The notes beneath the pieces were generated by a model that was not told the DNA's origin, did no database searches, and saw only the letters and a list, made by a program, of their open reading frames with translations. From the NCBI GenBank assembly GCA_029785375.1, contig JAFLZV010000003.1:1-64000 (forward strand): a DNA stretch of 64,000 bases, written 5' to 3'. Numbering within the stretch: the first letter of the stretch is position 1; the number at the start of each line of letters is the position of its first letter. Made by a program: the position numbers and the translations under genes. Positions 51,711-60,589 of this stretch are shown here, piece after piece. This DNA is from Nitrososphaerota archaeon. Its GTDB lineage: Archaea; Thermoproteota; Nitrososphaeria; Nitrososphaerales; Gagatemarchaeaceae.

Positions 51711-52889
51711 TCATCTTCTCTTCTTTGTGCGCCGAGTCCCCTTCATGTTCCTGTCCTCCCACCCCTCCTGGAAGATGTTGAACTCGGTGACGTCGGTGGC
51801 GAGGTGCTCCTCGACTGCTCTCATGTCGAGCTCCACCCCCAGCCCTGGTTTCGTCGGGACCTTCATCTCCCCTCCTTCAACCGTCAATGCCTCCTTCAGC
51901 AGGTCATTCCTCCATTCCACGTCGAACTCGTCAAAGCTCTCTTGAATGTCGAAGTTGGGGATGCATGCGTCAAGCTGGAGACAGGCCGCCGTCGCGACGG
52001 GCCCTTCCGCCTGGTGTGGAGCCACCGTTATGAAGTGAGGTTCTGCCAAGGCGCTTATCTTCTTCCCCTGCATTATACCTCCTGTGTTGACAAGGTCTGG
52101 CTGGACCACGTCCACGGCCCGGCTCTCAATCAGGGGAGCGAACCCATAGTTGGTGAGCACCCTCTCCCCGCTGGCTATGGGTATCGTTGTCTTGCTCTTC
52201 ACCTCTCTCAGCGCCATGATGTCCTCGGGGGGGACGGGCTCCTCGAACCATCTGGGGTTGTACTCCTCCATCAGCTTGGCGATCCTCACAGCTGTCTCGG
52301 GCTTGAACCTACCGTGCCCTTCGACCAAGATGTCTACGTAGTCCCCCACGGCCTCTCTTACCGCGCGGACTCTCTCTATGGCCCTCTCGACTTCCCCCTG
52401 AGTCGCGGACATGTATGCAGTTCCGAAGGGGTCGAACTTCAACGCGGTGTACCCCCTTGCCTTGACCTCCTTTGCCTTCTCTCCGAAGTCGTCGGCAGAC
52501 CTGGCCCCCGTGTACCAGCCGTTGGCGTACACCTTCACAGTAGACGAGGCGTCCCCCCCGAAGAGGGCGTGTATGGGCGCCCCGTAGTGCTTTCCGAGCA
52601 GGTCCCAGCATGCAGTCTCTACAGCCCCCATGGCCGTTACATTGACCGCCGAAGCGTTCCTGTTGAAGGAGTCCCTGTACCATTCGTTCCAGTTCTTCTC
52701 AATCTGGAAGGGGTCACTGTCGATGTAGTACTTCTTCCTCTCCTCTAACTCGGCCACCACGGCCGAACTTTCCCCGTAGAGGGTCGCCTCGGAGATCCCC
52801 TGTAGCCCTGTGCTCGTTTCAAGCTGGACGAACACCCACCTCTTCCACGGGTTCCCCACGATGTATGTCTCGAGCCCGGTAATCTTCAT
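51711..52889 (-). CDS. Enolase-superfamily dehydratase, galactonate/gluconate dehydratase type
   Basis: The 392-residue enzyme has the MR-subgroup set: KFDPFG in the second strand, metal ligands E in LVEGHGRF, E in WFEEPVPPED and E in ASGERV, VVQPDLVNTGG, and His in VAPHQAEGPV. Length and the EGHGRF motif fit galactonate/gluconate/xylonate dehydratases that form 2-keto-3-deoxy acids. The C-terminal tail (GTRRTKKRR) is unusually basic. Its ATG overlaps the stop of the F420-type dehydrogenase gene by four bases, so both enzymes are coupled. Confidence 0.9.
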   Translation of the reverse strand: MKITGLETYIVGNPWKRWVFVQLETSTGLQGISEATLYGESSAVVAELEERKKYYIDSDPFQIEKNWNEWYRDSFNRNASAVNVTAMGAVETACWDLLGKHYGAPIHALFGGDASSTVKVYANGWYTGARSADDFGEKAKEVKARGYTALKFDPFGTAYMSATQGEVERAIERVRAVREAVGDYVDILVEGHGRFKPETAVRIAKLMEEYNPRWFEEPVPPEDIMALREVKSKTTIPIASGERVLTNYGFAPLIESRAVDVVQPDLVNTGGIMQGKKISALAEPHFITVAPHQAEGPVATAACLQLDACIPNFDIQESFDEFDVEWRNDLLKEALTVEGGEMKVPTKPGLGVELDMRAVEEHLATDVTEFNIFQEGWEDRNMKGTRRTKKRR

Positions 52890-53914
52890 GCCAAACCCTC
52901 CCTGGCATGCCCCCTCCCGTCAAGCGAGCGGAGGCAGGGGATGACCTCCTTGTTGCAGGCATCTATGAACTTCTCTTCGGAAGGGCTTGCGCTATGGAAC
53001 TGAATCTCCTCGAAACCATAGGACATAGCATCCATTGCGCTCTTTATGATGTCTTCAGCGGAAGTTGCGATGTTCCAAGCCTTCGATAGCTCCTCGTCCG
53101 AGTGAACTCCCCCCTCACGCTCTAGCTCCCTCGGGTCGTTCAGCCCTGAACCAAGGACGCCGGGGATCAAGCCAGGCTTCCACTTGGAGGCGGACCTCAG
53201 CGCCCTGTCGTAGTCTTCGTCGAAGGAGAGGAAGAGCTCGAGGTTCTTCCTTATGGTGGAGGGGTCCCTCCCCGCCTTGCGGGCGGATCGGGCTATGATT
53301 TCCCAGGTGTCTCGGAACCTTCCCAGAAAGGGGCTCGAGATAGCGTATCCGTCGGCGTGGGACCCAACGAGCTCGGCGGACTTTGGTCCGAGTGCGGCCA
53401 CGTAAATCGGGACCTTTCCTCTAGGCCTCGTGTATAGGTTAGCCCCCTTCAGCTTGAAGTACTTTCCTTCGTACGTCACGAAGTCCTCGGTCCAGAGTCT
53501 TCTGATTATTTCGATCGACTCGCGGAGCCGCTGGAGCCTCTCTTCAAACCGGGGCCATCGGAGGCCGAGGGGGACTTCGTTCATCGCCTCGCCCGTCCCT
53601 AGGCCTAGGAAGAAGCGGTCGGGGAACATCTCGTCCATGGTGGCGAAGGCCTGGGCGACCAGCCCGGGATGGTACCTCCCTATCGGTGCGGTGACCATGG
53701 TTCCGAACCTCATGCGTGGGAGGACCGCGGCAGCAGAGCTCATCCAAGTCCAAGCGAAACCCCCGGCCGCCCCGGTGTGGAACCAAGGATGGAAGTGGTC
53801 GCTTATGGCAACGAACTCGAACCCAGCCGAGTCCGCTCTCTTCGCGAACTCCAGGAGCCTGCTCGGCTGGTGCCCTTCTTCTTCGGCCCTGTACCCGAAC
53901 GCACTCGCGGACAA
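52886..53914 (-). CDS. F420-dependent sugar(-phosphate) dehydrogenase-like protein
   Basis: The 342-residue luciferase-like (LLM) protein resembles F420-dependent glucose-6-phosphate dehydrogenase and its relatives: FEFVAISDHFHPW (catalytic His and Trp region), MRFGTMVTAPIGRYHPG, LGLGTGEAMNE and PIYVAALGPKSAELVG. It would oxidise a sugar to its lactone with coenzyme F420. The start is TTG 53914. It lies five bases from the upstream isomerase and overlaps the downstream dehydratase gene by four bases, which supports an oxidise-hydrolyse-dehydrate route. Confidence 0.87.
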   Translation of the reverse strand: MSASAFGYRAEEEGHQPSRLLEFAKRADSAGFEFVAISDHFHPWFHTGAAGGFAWTWMSSAAAVLPRMRFGTMVTAPIGRYHPGLVAQAFATMDEMFPDRFFLGLGTGEAMNEVPLGLRWPRFEERLQRLRESIEIIRRLWTEDFVTYEGKYFKLKGANLYTRPRGKVPIYVAALGPKSAELVGSHADGYAISSPFLGRFRDTWEIIARSARKAGRDPSTIRKNLELFLSFDEDYDRALRSASKWKPGLIPGVLGSGLNDPRELEREGGVHSDEELSKAWNIATSAEDIIKSAMDAMSYGFEEIQFHSASPSEEKFIDACNKEVIPCLRSLDGRGHAREGLA

Positions 53915-53918
53915 GCGG

Positions 53919-54761
53919 TTATGCCTTTGCCGCAGTCCCCTTCAGGTGCTTTACGCCCCTTGTTACCCCTTCCTCAGGGGAGTAGACCGGGTCTTCGTGC
54001 TCCATGGAGAGGGCGTTGGCGTATGCTGCCTCCTTGAGCTTGTGGCCGAGCTCCGTCCAGTCGATCAGCCCCTCGCCTGGGACGCGGAACCTCCACCACC
54101 CCTTGGCGTTGACCCCGTCTCGCGACAGCCTGTCTCTGAGGATCTCCGTATCTTTCGCATGGACGTGGTAGATCCTGTCCCCGAACTTCTCTACGGGCGT
54201 CTTATAATCTATCATCTGCCAGACGAAATGGGATGGGTCGTAGTTCAGGCCGAGGGTCTTCGAAGGGACGGTCTTGAACATGCGCTCGATTCGCGGGATG
54301 TTGTAGACCGCCGAGCCCCAGTGGACCTCTACCCCGATCTTCACGTTCCTCGAAGAGGCGTGATCCACCAGGTCCCCCATCGACTCTCCGAACTCCTTGA
54401 ACGTCCTGTCTTCGTCCCATTCGGGGGCCTGGGCGCCCGCGAACGTGTTCACCACGGGGACGCCGAGCGCACTTGCCAGGTCCACGGCTTTCTTGAAGTT
54501 CTCGTTTATCGTCTTCCTCTTCGCAGGGTCCACTGCGAGGTGGTTGGCGTGCCCGCTGAGGGAAGAGATGCCAAGCTTGTACTTCGACACCGCCTTCTTG
54601 GTGTCCGCGCCCCTGTTCACCAGCTCCCTGTCGAGGTTTATGTGCGGGTCACCCGGGTGGGCGGCGATCTCCACAGTCTCGCACCCGATCCCTGACACGA
54701 ACTTCAGCGCTTCTTCGAACGACCTGTCGTGGAAGATTGCAGTGAAGACCCCCACTTTCAT
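53919..54761 (-). CDS. Sugar isomerase/epimerase-like TIM barrel, copy 4
   Basis: The 280-residue protein is a xylose-isomerase-like barrel with CETVEIAAHPGDPH at the start, VKIGVEVHWGSAVYN (metal Glu), LGLNYDPSHFVWQMID (Asp, His), IYHVHAKDTEI (His) and LSMEHEDP (Glu). Members of this type often pair with Gfo/Idh dehydrogenases. Its ATG overlaps the stop of the upstream Gfo/Idh gene by four bases (54758-54761). Confidence 0.85.
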   Translation of the reverse strand: MKVGVFTAIFHDRSFEEALKFVSGIGCETVEIAAHPGDPHINLDRELVNRGADTKKAVSKYKLGISSLSGHANHLAVDPAKRKTINENFKKAVDLASALGVPVVNTFAGAQAPEWDEDRTFKEFGESMGDLVDHASSRNVKIGVEVHWGSAVYNIPRIERMFKTVPSKTLGLNYDPSHFVWQMIDYKTPVEKFGDRIYHVHAKDTEILRDRLSRDGVNAKGWWRFRVPGEGLIDWTELGHKLKEAAYANALSMEHEDPVYSPEEGVTRGVKHLKGTAAKA

Positions 54762-55783
54762 GCTCTTGCCACCACCTCATGGCTGGCGCTCTGGCGTCCC
54801 GCCGAGCCACCGTAGCTGACGGCCCGCCCCGTGGCCATAGACTCATACTCCGCCGTTATGAGCCTGACTACATCCCTCCCGTCAGATGCAGTCTGGAGAG
54901 GTTCGCGCCCGGTGTCCAAGCATTCGGCGAAGTGCTCTATCTCCGCGATGAACGTATCCTTCGCGTTCGGCCATTCGCGTCTGGCGTCGCTCATCCCAAG
55001 CGCCTTCAGCACCAGAAGGTTGTGGGTTCCGAGCAATTCACCCCTCTCCCCTGTGACAGAGAAGATATACCCTCCCGACGGGACTGGAAAGGCCCAAGAC
55101 GACAGTATGTTCCCCATTGAGCCGTCCTGGAACTTCAAGGCGACGAAGCCGGTGTCCTCTCCGTCCATCGTCACCCTGTACCTTCCACCCATCGCAAATA
55201 CCTGCGCGACGGGAGCCGGGGCGAAGTAGTTCATCATGTAGTTGGGGTGGTACCCTGTGTCAATCAGCTCCCCCCCTCCCATTTCATCCCGGTTCGTCCT
55301 CCAGCCGCTGATTCCGTTGTTCCTGAAGCAGTCCTGGGTCCTGATGAAGTGGATTTTTCCGATGAGCCCTTCACCTATCAACCTTTTCGCCTCCTGGAGG
55401 GCTGGCGCGAAGAGCTGGTTGTGGGCGGGCATGAACTTCTTCCCTGACTTCCTGACAGCCTCGACTATCTCATCAGCGTCCTTCACCGTCAGGCACATTG
55501 GTTTCTCGCACATGGCGTGCTTGCCCGCCGCCAAGGCCTTCAATATGACAGGCTTGTGCAGTTTGTGCGGGAGACAGATGTCGACGAAGTCTACATCGGC
55601 GTCCCGGAGCATCTTCTCGTAGTCCGTGTACGCCTCCCCTCCGAGCGAAGCGCCGAGCTTCTCCGCTGCATCCTTCCTGACGTCCGCGACAGCTGTCACC
55701 TCGACGCGCCCCTTGAGCGCCTCGTACCCCCTGGCGTGGGCCCAAGAGATTCCTCCACAGCCGATTATCGCTGCTTTGAGCAT
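54758..55783 (-). CDS. Gfo/Idh/MocA oxidoreductase, third copy
   Basis: The 341-residue dehydrogenase begins MLKAAIIGCGGISWAHARGY, has MCEKPMCLT at about residues 92-100 and the active-site segment GGGELIDTGYHPNYMMNYF. It is coupled to the following isomerase. ATG 55783 is preferred over the start at 55795 because MLKAAIIG is the usual family beginning. Confidence 0.88.
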   Translation of the reverse strand: MLKAAIIGCGGISWAHARGYEALKGRVEVTAVADVRKDAAEKLGASLGGEAYTDYEKMLRDADVDFVDICLPHKLHKPVILKALAAGKHAMCEKPMCLTVKDADEIVEAVRKSGKKFMPAHNQLFAPALQEAKRLIGEGLIGKIHFIRTQDCFRNNGISGWRTNRDEMGGGELIDTGYHPNYMMNYFAPAPVAQVFAMGGRYRVTMDGEDTGFVALKFQDGSMGNILSSWAFPVPSGGYIFSVTGERGELLGTHNLLVLKALGMSDARREWPNAKDTFIAEIEHFAECLDTGREPLQTASDGRDVVRLITAEYESMATGRAVSYGGSAGRQSASHEVVARA

Positions 55784-55848
55784 GGCTGCGCCCACTCAGG
55801 CCGAGAAATAAAGTATTGCAAGAGCTCGCGCTGCATTCGGCCCTACGG

Positions 55849-57054
55849 CTAACTTGCTAATCCCGGCGCTTCCCATCTCTGTGAGGAGATTGACTTCTGG
55901 ACCGCTTCGATGACTTCGTCTGCCCTCAGCCCGTCGTAGAAAGTGGCGCCCCATGGGGCCACCCTCCCGTCACGGGCTATCACGTCGAAGAAGTGATAGA
56001 CTTCGTGCACCATTGCGTGTTCCCAGCCGATGATATGCCCCCGGGGCCACCACTTCCCGACGAAGGGGTGGTCAGCTTCAGTCACCAAAATCGTCTTGAA
56101 CCCCCTCCTGTCTGACTGCTCTCTGTTCGAATAGACCTCCAGTTCGTTTAGCCTCTCGAGGTTGAATCCTATCGAGCCTTCGGTGCCATGTATCTCTATC
56201 CTCTGGAAGTTGCGCCTCCCGGCGCAGAATCTTGATGCTTCCAGGGACCCGACTGCCCCTCCCGTGAACTTGACAAGGGCGACGAAGGCGTCGTCAACGT
56301 CCACCTCTCCCTTCTTTGTGGGGTCGCCCGGGAGCGGCCTCGCGCCAGTAAACGTCTTCGCAATCCCGACAGTCGCACCTATTTCTCCTACTAGGAACCT
56401 GGAGAGATCTATTATGTGGGCGCCAAGGTCACCGAGAGCCCCGCTCCCGGCAGACTCCTTCCTGAACCTCCACGTGCGGGGGACGTCAGGGTCCATCGCC
56501 CAGTCTTGAAGATAAGCCGCCCTGAACTGGAGGACTTTTCCTATGTACCCCTCGTCGATGAACTGCTTCGCCAGCCTGACCGCGGGGACGAACCTGTAGT
56601 TGAAGGCGACCATGTGCTTGACCCCAGCTTTCTCCGCCGCCCTGAGCATCGCCTGCGACTCCCCCGGGTTCCTCCCTAGGGGCTTCTCGCACAAGATGTG
56701 CTTCCCCCGCTCAGCAGCCTCGACGCACGGCCCGAGGTGCATGTCGTTGGGGAGCCCGTTATCCACCACTTCTACCTCGGGGTCCGCCACCAGTTTGTTC
56801 CAGTCGGTGTAGTAGCGCTGGAAGCCGAATCTGACGGCGGCCTCCTTCACCTTCCCTTCGGTCCTCCCAGCTATGGCTACGAGCCGGGGACGCGCCGGGG
56901 GAGGGTAGAAGAAGACAGGCATCCTGGCGTAGGCGTTGCTGTGCGCTTTACCCATGAACGAGTAACCTAGCATACCTACCCCTAACTCAGGAATCTCCTC
57001 TTGCCGCTTCGATGCTTCCTTCACAGACGTATCAACTCTCCAGCGTCCATCCAC
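55849..57054 (-). CDS. Gfo/Idh/MocA oxidoreductase, fourth copy
   Basis: The 401-residue member is longer than the others. After about 23 extra residues it reads LGVGMLGYSFMGKAHSNAY, then LCEKPLGRNPGESQAM, FNYRFVPAVRLAKQFIDEG and GALGDLGAHIIDLSRFLVG with the catalytic Asp/His. It resembles inositol/levoglucosan-dehydrogenase-like proteins with a large insertion. GTG 57054 is 33 bases from a TATA box at 57084-57090. It opens the minus-strand operon that runs down to the dehydratase at 51711. Confidence 0.88.
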   Translation of the reverse strand: MDGRWRVDTSVKEASKRQEEIPELGVGMLGYSFMGKAHSNAYARMPVFFYPPPARPRLVAIAGRTEGKVKEAAVRFGFQRYYTDWNKLVADPEVEVVDNGLPNDMHLGPCVEAAERGKHILCEKPLGRNPGESQAMLRAAEKAGVKHMVAFNYRFVPAVRLAKQFIDEGYIGKVLQFRAAYLQDWAMDPDVPRTWRFRKESAGSGALGDLGAHIIDLSRFLVGEIGATVGIAKTFTGARPLPGDPTKKGEVDVDDAFVALVKFTGGAVGSLEASRFCAGRRNFQRIEIHGTEGSIGFNLERLNELEVYSNREQSDRRGFKTILVTEADHPFVGKWWPRGHIIGWEHAMVHEVYHFFDVIARDGRVAPWGATFYDGLRADEVIEAVQKSISSQRWEAPGLAS

Positions 57055-57083
57055 AACCCCGAGAAACGAACCCCCCTTAGAAC

Positions 57084-57090
57084 ATATAAC
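57084..57090 (-). promoter_or_regulatory. TATA box for the five-gene minus-strand operon
   Basis: The minus-strand sequence gttatat is centred about 33 bases before GTG 57054. It lies in the gap divergent from the SnoaL-like pseudogene. Confidence 0.55.
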
Positions 57091-57143
57091 AGTTTGCGAA
57101 CAAGTGGCTTCGGGACAATTGTGCCCAGCAGCCCCATCAAGGC

Positions 57144-57628
57144 ATGAACGTGGGGCGTGGGGAGAAGCTGCGTGACGTCTCCCCAGCCGAGGATGCGGAC
57201 AAGAAATTGGTCAGCAGCTCGGTGAATGACGTCCTGCGACCCCCCGCGAAGAATGCCGACGAGCGGTCGATGCGCGTCAGGCAAAGAGCGGCTGAGTTCT
57301 GGGACGAAAACTACATCGTGCGTCACGACCCGGCCGCGAGGGCTTGATTGACAGGCTGGCGGCGCTGTCCTCCGCCTTTTCTAAGACACAAGTGGAGCTT
57401 GCCCTGCTCTTTGCGAAGGAGGACATGGCAGCAGAATGCCTGAGCACAGCCGACCATACGGGACATTTCCTAGGCGTCTCGCCCTCGGGCAAGAGGGTCT
57501 CGTGGCTCCAGAAGGAGATATTCCGATTGAAAGGCGGCATGATCATAGAGGGATGGGTGACAAGAGACTGGCTCGGGCTCTTGCAACAACTCGGCGCCAT
57601 CGGGAAGGCCAGACAGACAGGAGGGTAG
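57144..57628 (+). pseudogene. Frameshifted SnoaL-like gene
   Basis: Two frames together read as one SnoaL-like (ester-cyclase/polyketide-cyclase fold) protein. The first (57144-57347) ends FWDENYIVRHDPAARA. The second (57344-57628) continues with HTGHFLGVSPSGKRVSW, IFRLKGGMIIEGWVTRDW and LLQQLG, the family ending. The join is at about 57,340, where one base is gained or lost. The function of the family is varied and unclear here. It may be a pseudogene or hold a sequence error. Confidence 0.75.
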
Positions 57629-57952
57629 ACGGTCGTTCGTCTAGGACGCTTCATATCATCATCGTCCGCGCCCCTCTCACACTAGAATAACGCAGTTGTG
57701 CCAATGCCTCAGTGAGTCGGAGGGCCTGCCGATGTAAGAGCGGGTCGCGCTGGCGCTCTAGGTTCCCCCCTTCCGCCTGGCATGTGGAGAGAGGCCCTCC
57801 CACGCCACGTTGAACCTTAAGGGTCCGTGTGGCCTGAGGTTACACCCCTCTGACCCCTTACGAGGCGAGTTTCCAGGTTTGCACAGACTCTTAAGAGGGC
57901 TTCAAGGGGAAAGCACTTGTAACACGCCTCCCCCCGGTCCCAGGAGTCAACG
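57629..57952. other. Intergenic region before the acid-sugar operon
   Basis: A cttaag tract at about 57,890 is the most likely TATA box for the operon. The rest has no assignable feature. Confidence 0.35.
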
Positions 57953-59401
57953 ATGAACGAAGCGAGCCCCGGTCGTCTGGTGCTGAGCGAGGCGCTCGGC
58001 GTCCTCCCACCCGAGTGGCCGCACTCACTTCTGCCTAAGTTAAGGTCGAGACGGATAAAGGCCCGAGAGAAGGTCGTCGTCGTGGACGACGACCCCACAG
58101 GCGCTCAGACGGTCCATGACGTGTCGATACTGACCCGGTGGTCGACCACCTCTCTGCGTTCTGAGCTCGCAGACGATTCACCCGCCTTCTTCTTGCTCTC
58201 CAACTCGCGAAGTCTTCCGCTCGCCGAGGCGAGAGCCCTTAACAAGGACATCGGCCTGGAACTGGCCGAAGCTAGTCGGACGCTGGAACGGAGGCTCGTA
58301 GTCATCAGTCGCAGCGACTCCACCCTCAGGGGACACTTCCCCGGGGAGATGGAGGCGCTGGAAGAAGGGCTCGGAGGAGGCTTCGATGCGTGGTTTCTGA
58401 TACCTTTCTTCCGAGAGGGCCACAGATACACAATCGGCGACATCCACTATGCAGCCGAAGACGGTTGGCTGGTGCCTGTGGGAGGGACAGACTACGCGAA
58501 GGATGCCACCTTTGGGTACTCTTCGTCGAACCTGAAGAGCTGGGTCGAAGAGAAGACAGAGGGGCGAGTCCGAGCGGAAGACGTTACTTCTATCTCGCTG
58601 GAAGAGATACGCCTGGGCGGCCCGTCGCGTGTAGCAGAGCTTGTCCTGGGCCTCCGCCGGGGGAGCGTTTGCGTTGTGAACGCGGCGAGCCTCCGCGACC
58701 TGGAGGTCTTCACCCTCGGCGTATCAGAGGCCGAGGCGAAGGGCAGGAGGTACCTCTATCGCACCGCTGCGTCGTTCGTGCAGGTACGGATAGGCCAGGG
58801 ACGGTCCCACCTGCTCACACGGCGGGAGCTGAAGCTGTCCGGTAGTGAAGGGGGACTGGTGGTAGTCGGCTCCCACGTCCCCAAGTCTACCGCTCAGCTG
58901 GAGTCGCTTCTGAAAGATGACACGAAGGTCGCGGCCGTAGAGGTTGATGCGGAGACTCTGCTCGATGAGAACGGCAGGGCAGACGAAATCAGCCGAGTCG
59001 TGCGCCTTACAGAGGCCCGCCTCTCTCGGGGCGAAGACGTCGTTGTCTTCACCAGTCGCAAGGTCCTCATCGGAGGCCTCCCCGACGCCAGCCTTACAGT
59101 CGCACAGAAGATATCTGACGGCGTGGCAGCGGTGGTTCACGGCATCTCGAGGAGGCCGCGCTACGTCCTCACCAAGGGAGGCGTGACATCCGCCGACATC
59201 GCTACGAAGGCCCTCGGTGTTCGCCGGGCCTTTGTGCTAGGGCAGATTGCGGAAGGCGTCCCCGTGTGGCGTCTCGGGCCTGAGAGCCGCTTCCCAGGCC
59301 TGGCATACCTGATTTTCCCCGGGAACGTGGGGGGACTCGACGCTCTCACGGAGGTTGTGGAAGCGCTGGGGCTCAAGACCGGAACCAAGGGGAGCAGCTG
59401 A
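57953..59401 (+). CDS. Four-carbon acid-sugar kinase (DUF1537 family)
   Basis: The 482-residue kinase phosphorylates four-carbon acid sugars such as threonate, erythronate or 2-oxotetronate at the 4-OH. The substrate domain begins VVVVDDDPTGAQTVHDVSIL and contains SRSDSTLRGHFPGE; the nucleotide domain has VVVGSHVPKSTAQ, VVFTSRKV and RPRYVLTKGGVTSADIATKALGV. The product of such a kinase could feed the PdxA-type enzyme at 24,910 or the aldolase directly downstream (one base between stop and ATG). ATG 57953 is used; an internal start cannot be excluded. Confidence 0.92.
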   Translation: MNEASPGRLVLSEALGVLPPEWPHSLLPKLRSRRIKAREKVVVVDDDPTGAQTVHDVSILTRWSTTSLRSELADDSPAFFLLSNSRSLPLAEARALNKDIGLELAEASRTLERRLVVISRSDSTLRGHFPGEMEALEEGLGGGFDAWFLIPFFREGHRYTIGDIHYAAEDGWLVPVGGTDYAKDATFGYSSSNLKSWVEEKTEGRVRAEDVTSISLEEIRLGGPSRVAELVLGLRRGSVCVVNAASLRDLEVFTLGVSEAEAKGRRYLYRTAASFVQVRIGQGRSHLLTRRELKLSGSEGGLVVVGSHVPKSTAQLESLLKDDTKVAAVEVDAETLLDENGRADEISRVVRLTEARLSRGEDVVVFTSRKVLIGGLPDASLTVAQKISDGVAAVVHGISRRPRYVLTKGGVTSADIATKALGVRRAFVLGQIAEGVPVWRLGPESRFPGLAYLIFPGNVGGLDALTEVVEALGLKTGTKGSS

Positions 59402-59402
59402 A

Positions 59403-60257
59403 ATGCTAGCGGCGATGACGGACCTCTTGGCCGAGGCGAAGGCAGGCGGGTTCGCTGTGGGGTCGTTCAACGTCTACAATCTGGAAGGGGCGCTGGCAGT
59501 GGTGGAAGCAGCGGAGAGAACCCGAAGCCCTGCGGCGATACAGCTACATTCTCCTGCAGTCAAGAGCGGCGGACCCCCACTGGTGGCTCTGTGTCTGGCC
59601 GCCGCGAGGGGGGCCAACGTGCCGATGGCAGTTCACTTCGACCACGGTTCTTCAGTCGGAGAAATAGAGGAGGCGCTTGCAATCGGCTTCACGTCAATCA
59701 TGGCGGACGGGTCTAGGCTGCCTTACGCCGAGAACGTGGAATTCACGAAGAAGATGACTACCCTAGCTCACTCCAAGAAGGTCGCAGTCGAGGGGGAACT
59801 GGGACGGCTTGCAGGCACAGAAGGGGACATGGTCGTTCCGGAGTCCGAAGGAAGCATGACTGATCCAGACCAAGCCGCATCTTTCGTAGAGCAGACAGGG
59901 GTGGACGCCCTTGCGGTGTGCATCGGCAACTCGCATGGGCGCTCGGGCACCAAAGACCGCCTTGATTTCGGGCTGCTGGCGCGTATCAGAAGCGCCGTGG
60001 TTGTCCCCCTCGTGCTTCACGGAGCCTCGGGAGTTTCGGAGCCATCGATTCGCCGCTGTATTGACCTCGGCGTCACAAAATTCAACGTCAACGCAGAGTT
60101 GCGCGGGGCATACGTGAGCGCCCTGAGCCAGGGGTTGCACAGCCAGCCTCCTGACCTCGCTGAGCTGATGCGGTCCGCGACCGTGGCGGTGCGAGACGTC
60201 GTCAGCAACAAACTGCGTATCTTCAGGTCAAGCGGGAGGGCCGGAGGGATGGTGTAA
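59403..60257 (+). CDS. Class II ketose-bisphosphate-type aldolase
   Basis: The 284-residue zinc aldolase (fructose-bisphosphate/tagatose-bisphosphate aldolase type, PF01116) has GSFNVYNLEGALAVVEAAE, the catalytic Asp and zinc His in VHFDHGSS, EGELGRLAGTEGD, a second zinc His in CIGNSHG and a third in LHGASG, then FNVNAELRGAY for phosphate binding. It would cleave the phosphorylated acid sugar or keto sugar into triose units. The bacterial type is unusual in archaea, whose own FBP aldolases are different. ATG 59403 lies one base after the kinase stop. Confidence 0.92.
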   Translation: MLAAMTDLLAEAKAGGFAVGSFNVYNLEGALAVVEAAERTRSPAAIQLHSPAVKSGGPPLVALCLAAARGANVPMAVHFDHGSSVGEIEEALAIGFTSIMADGSRLPYAENVEFTKKMTTLAHSKKVAVEGELGRLAGTEGDMVVPESEGSMTDPDQAASFVEQTGVDALAVCIGNSHGRSGTKDRLDFGLLARIRSAVVVPLVLHGASGVSEPSIRRCIDLGVTKFNVNAELRGAYVSALSQGLHSQPPDLAELMRSATVAVRDVVSNKLRIFRSSGRAGGMV

Positions 60258-60589
60258 CCTGACGGGGAACTGCCGGATTCGGCGTCGCGCCTGCTGCTGG
60301 TCCCCCCTTGGAGGGAGATGGCGTACGAGTTCGTCGAGGGATTCCAGAAGTCCAAGGAGACGTAACGCGACAGCCCCTGGAGGCCTGGTCGAACTCGGGC
60401 CAGACCGAGCTCCCCCGGAGGATCGGTGGGAAGCTGCCGAGCGGGATGGACGCGCCCTCGCTGCCGAGGGGTAAATGCGCAAGCTATTGGGACGATGGCG
60501 CTGAAGGCCTCCGGCGCTTCAACGCTCAAATAAGGCGGAGGGGCAGAAGGAGCTGCTTGAGGGAGGGTCCTTCTTTGGGGGACGGCTCC
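60258..60589. other. Spacer between the aldolase and the dehydrogenase
   Basis: After the aldolase TAA the same frame stays open to 60365, ending MAYEFVEGFQKSKET, with no start codon before its internal ATG; this may be chance. A caaataag tract near 60,526-60,533 may be a TATA box for the dehydrogenase. Confidence 0.35.

Noticed and set aside
60308..60589. N-terminal extension of the 3-hydroxyisobutyrate-type dehydrogenase
   Set aside because: The extension is Arg/Gly-rich, unlike the family, and the NAD-binding motif starts directly after GTG 60590.
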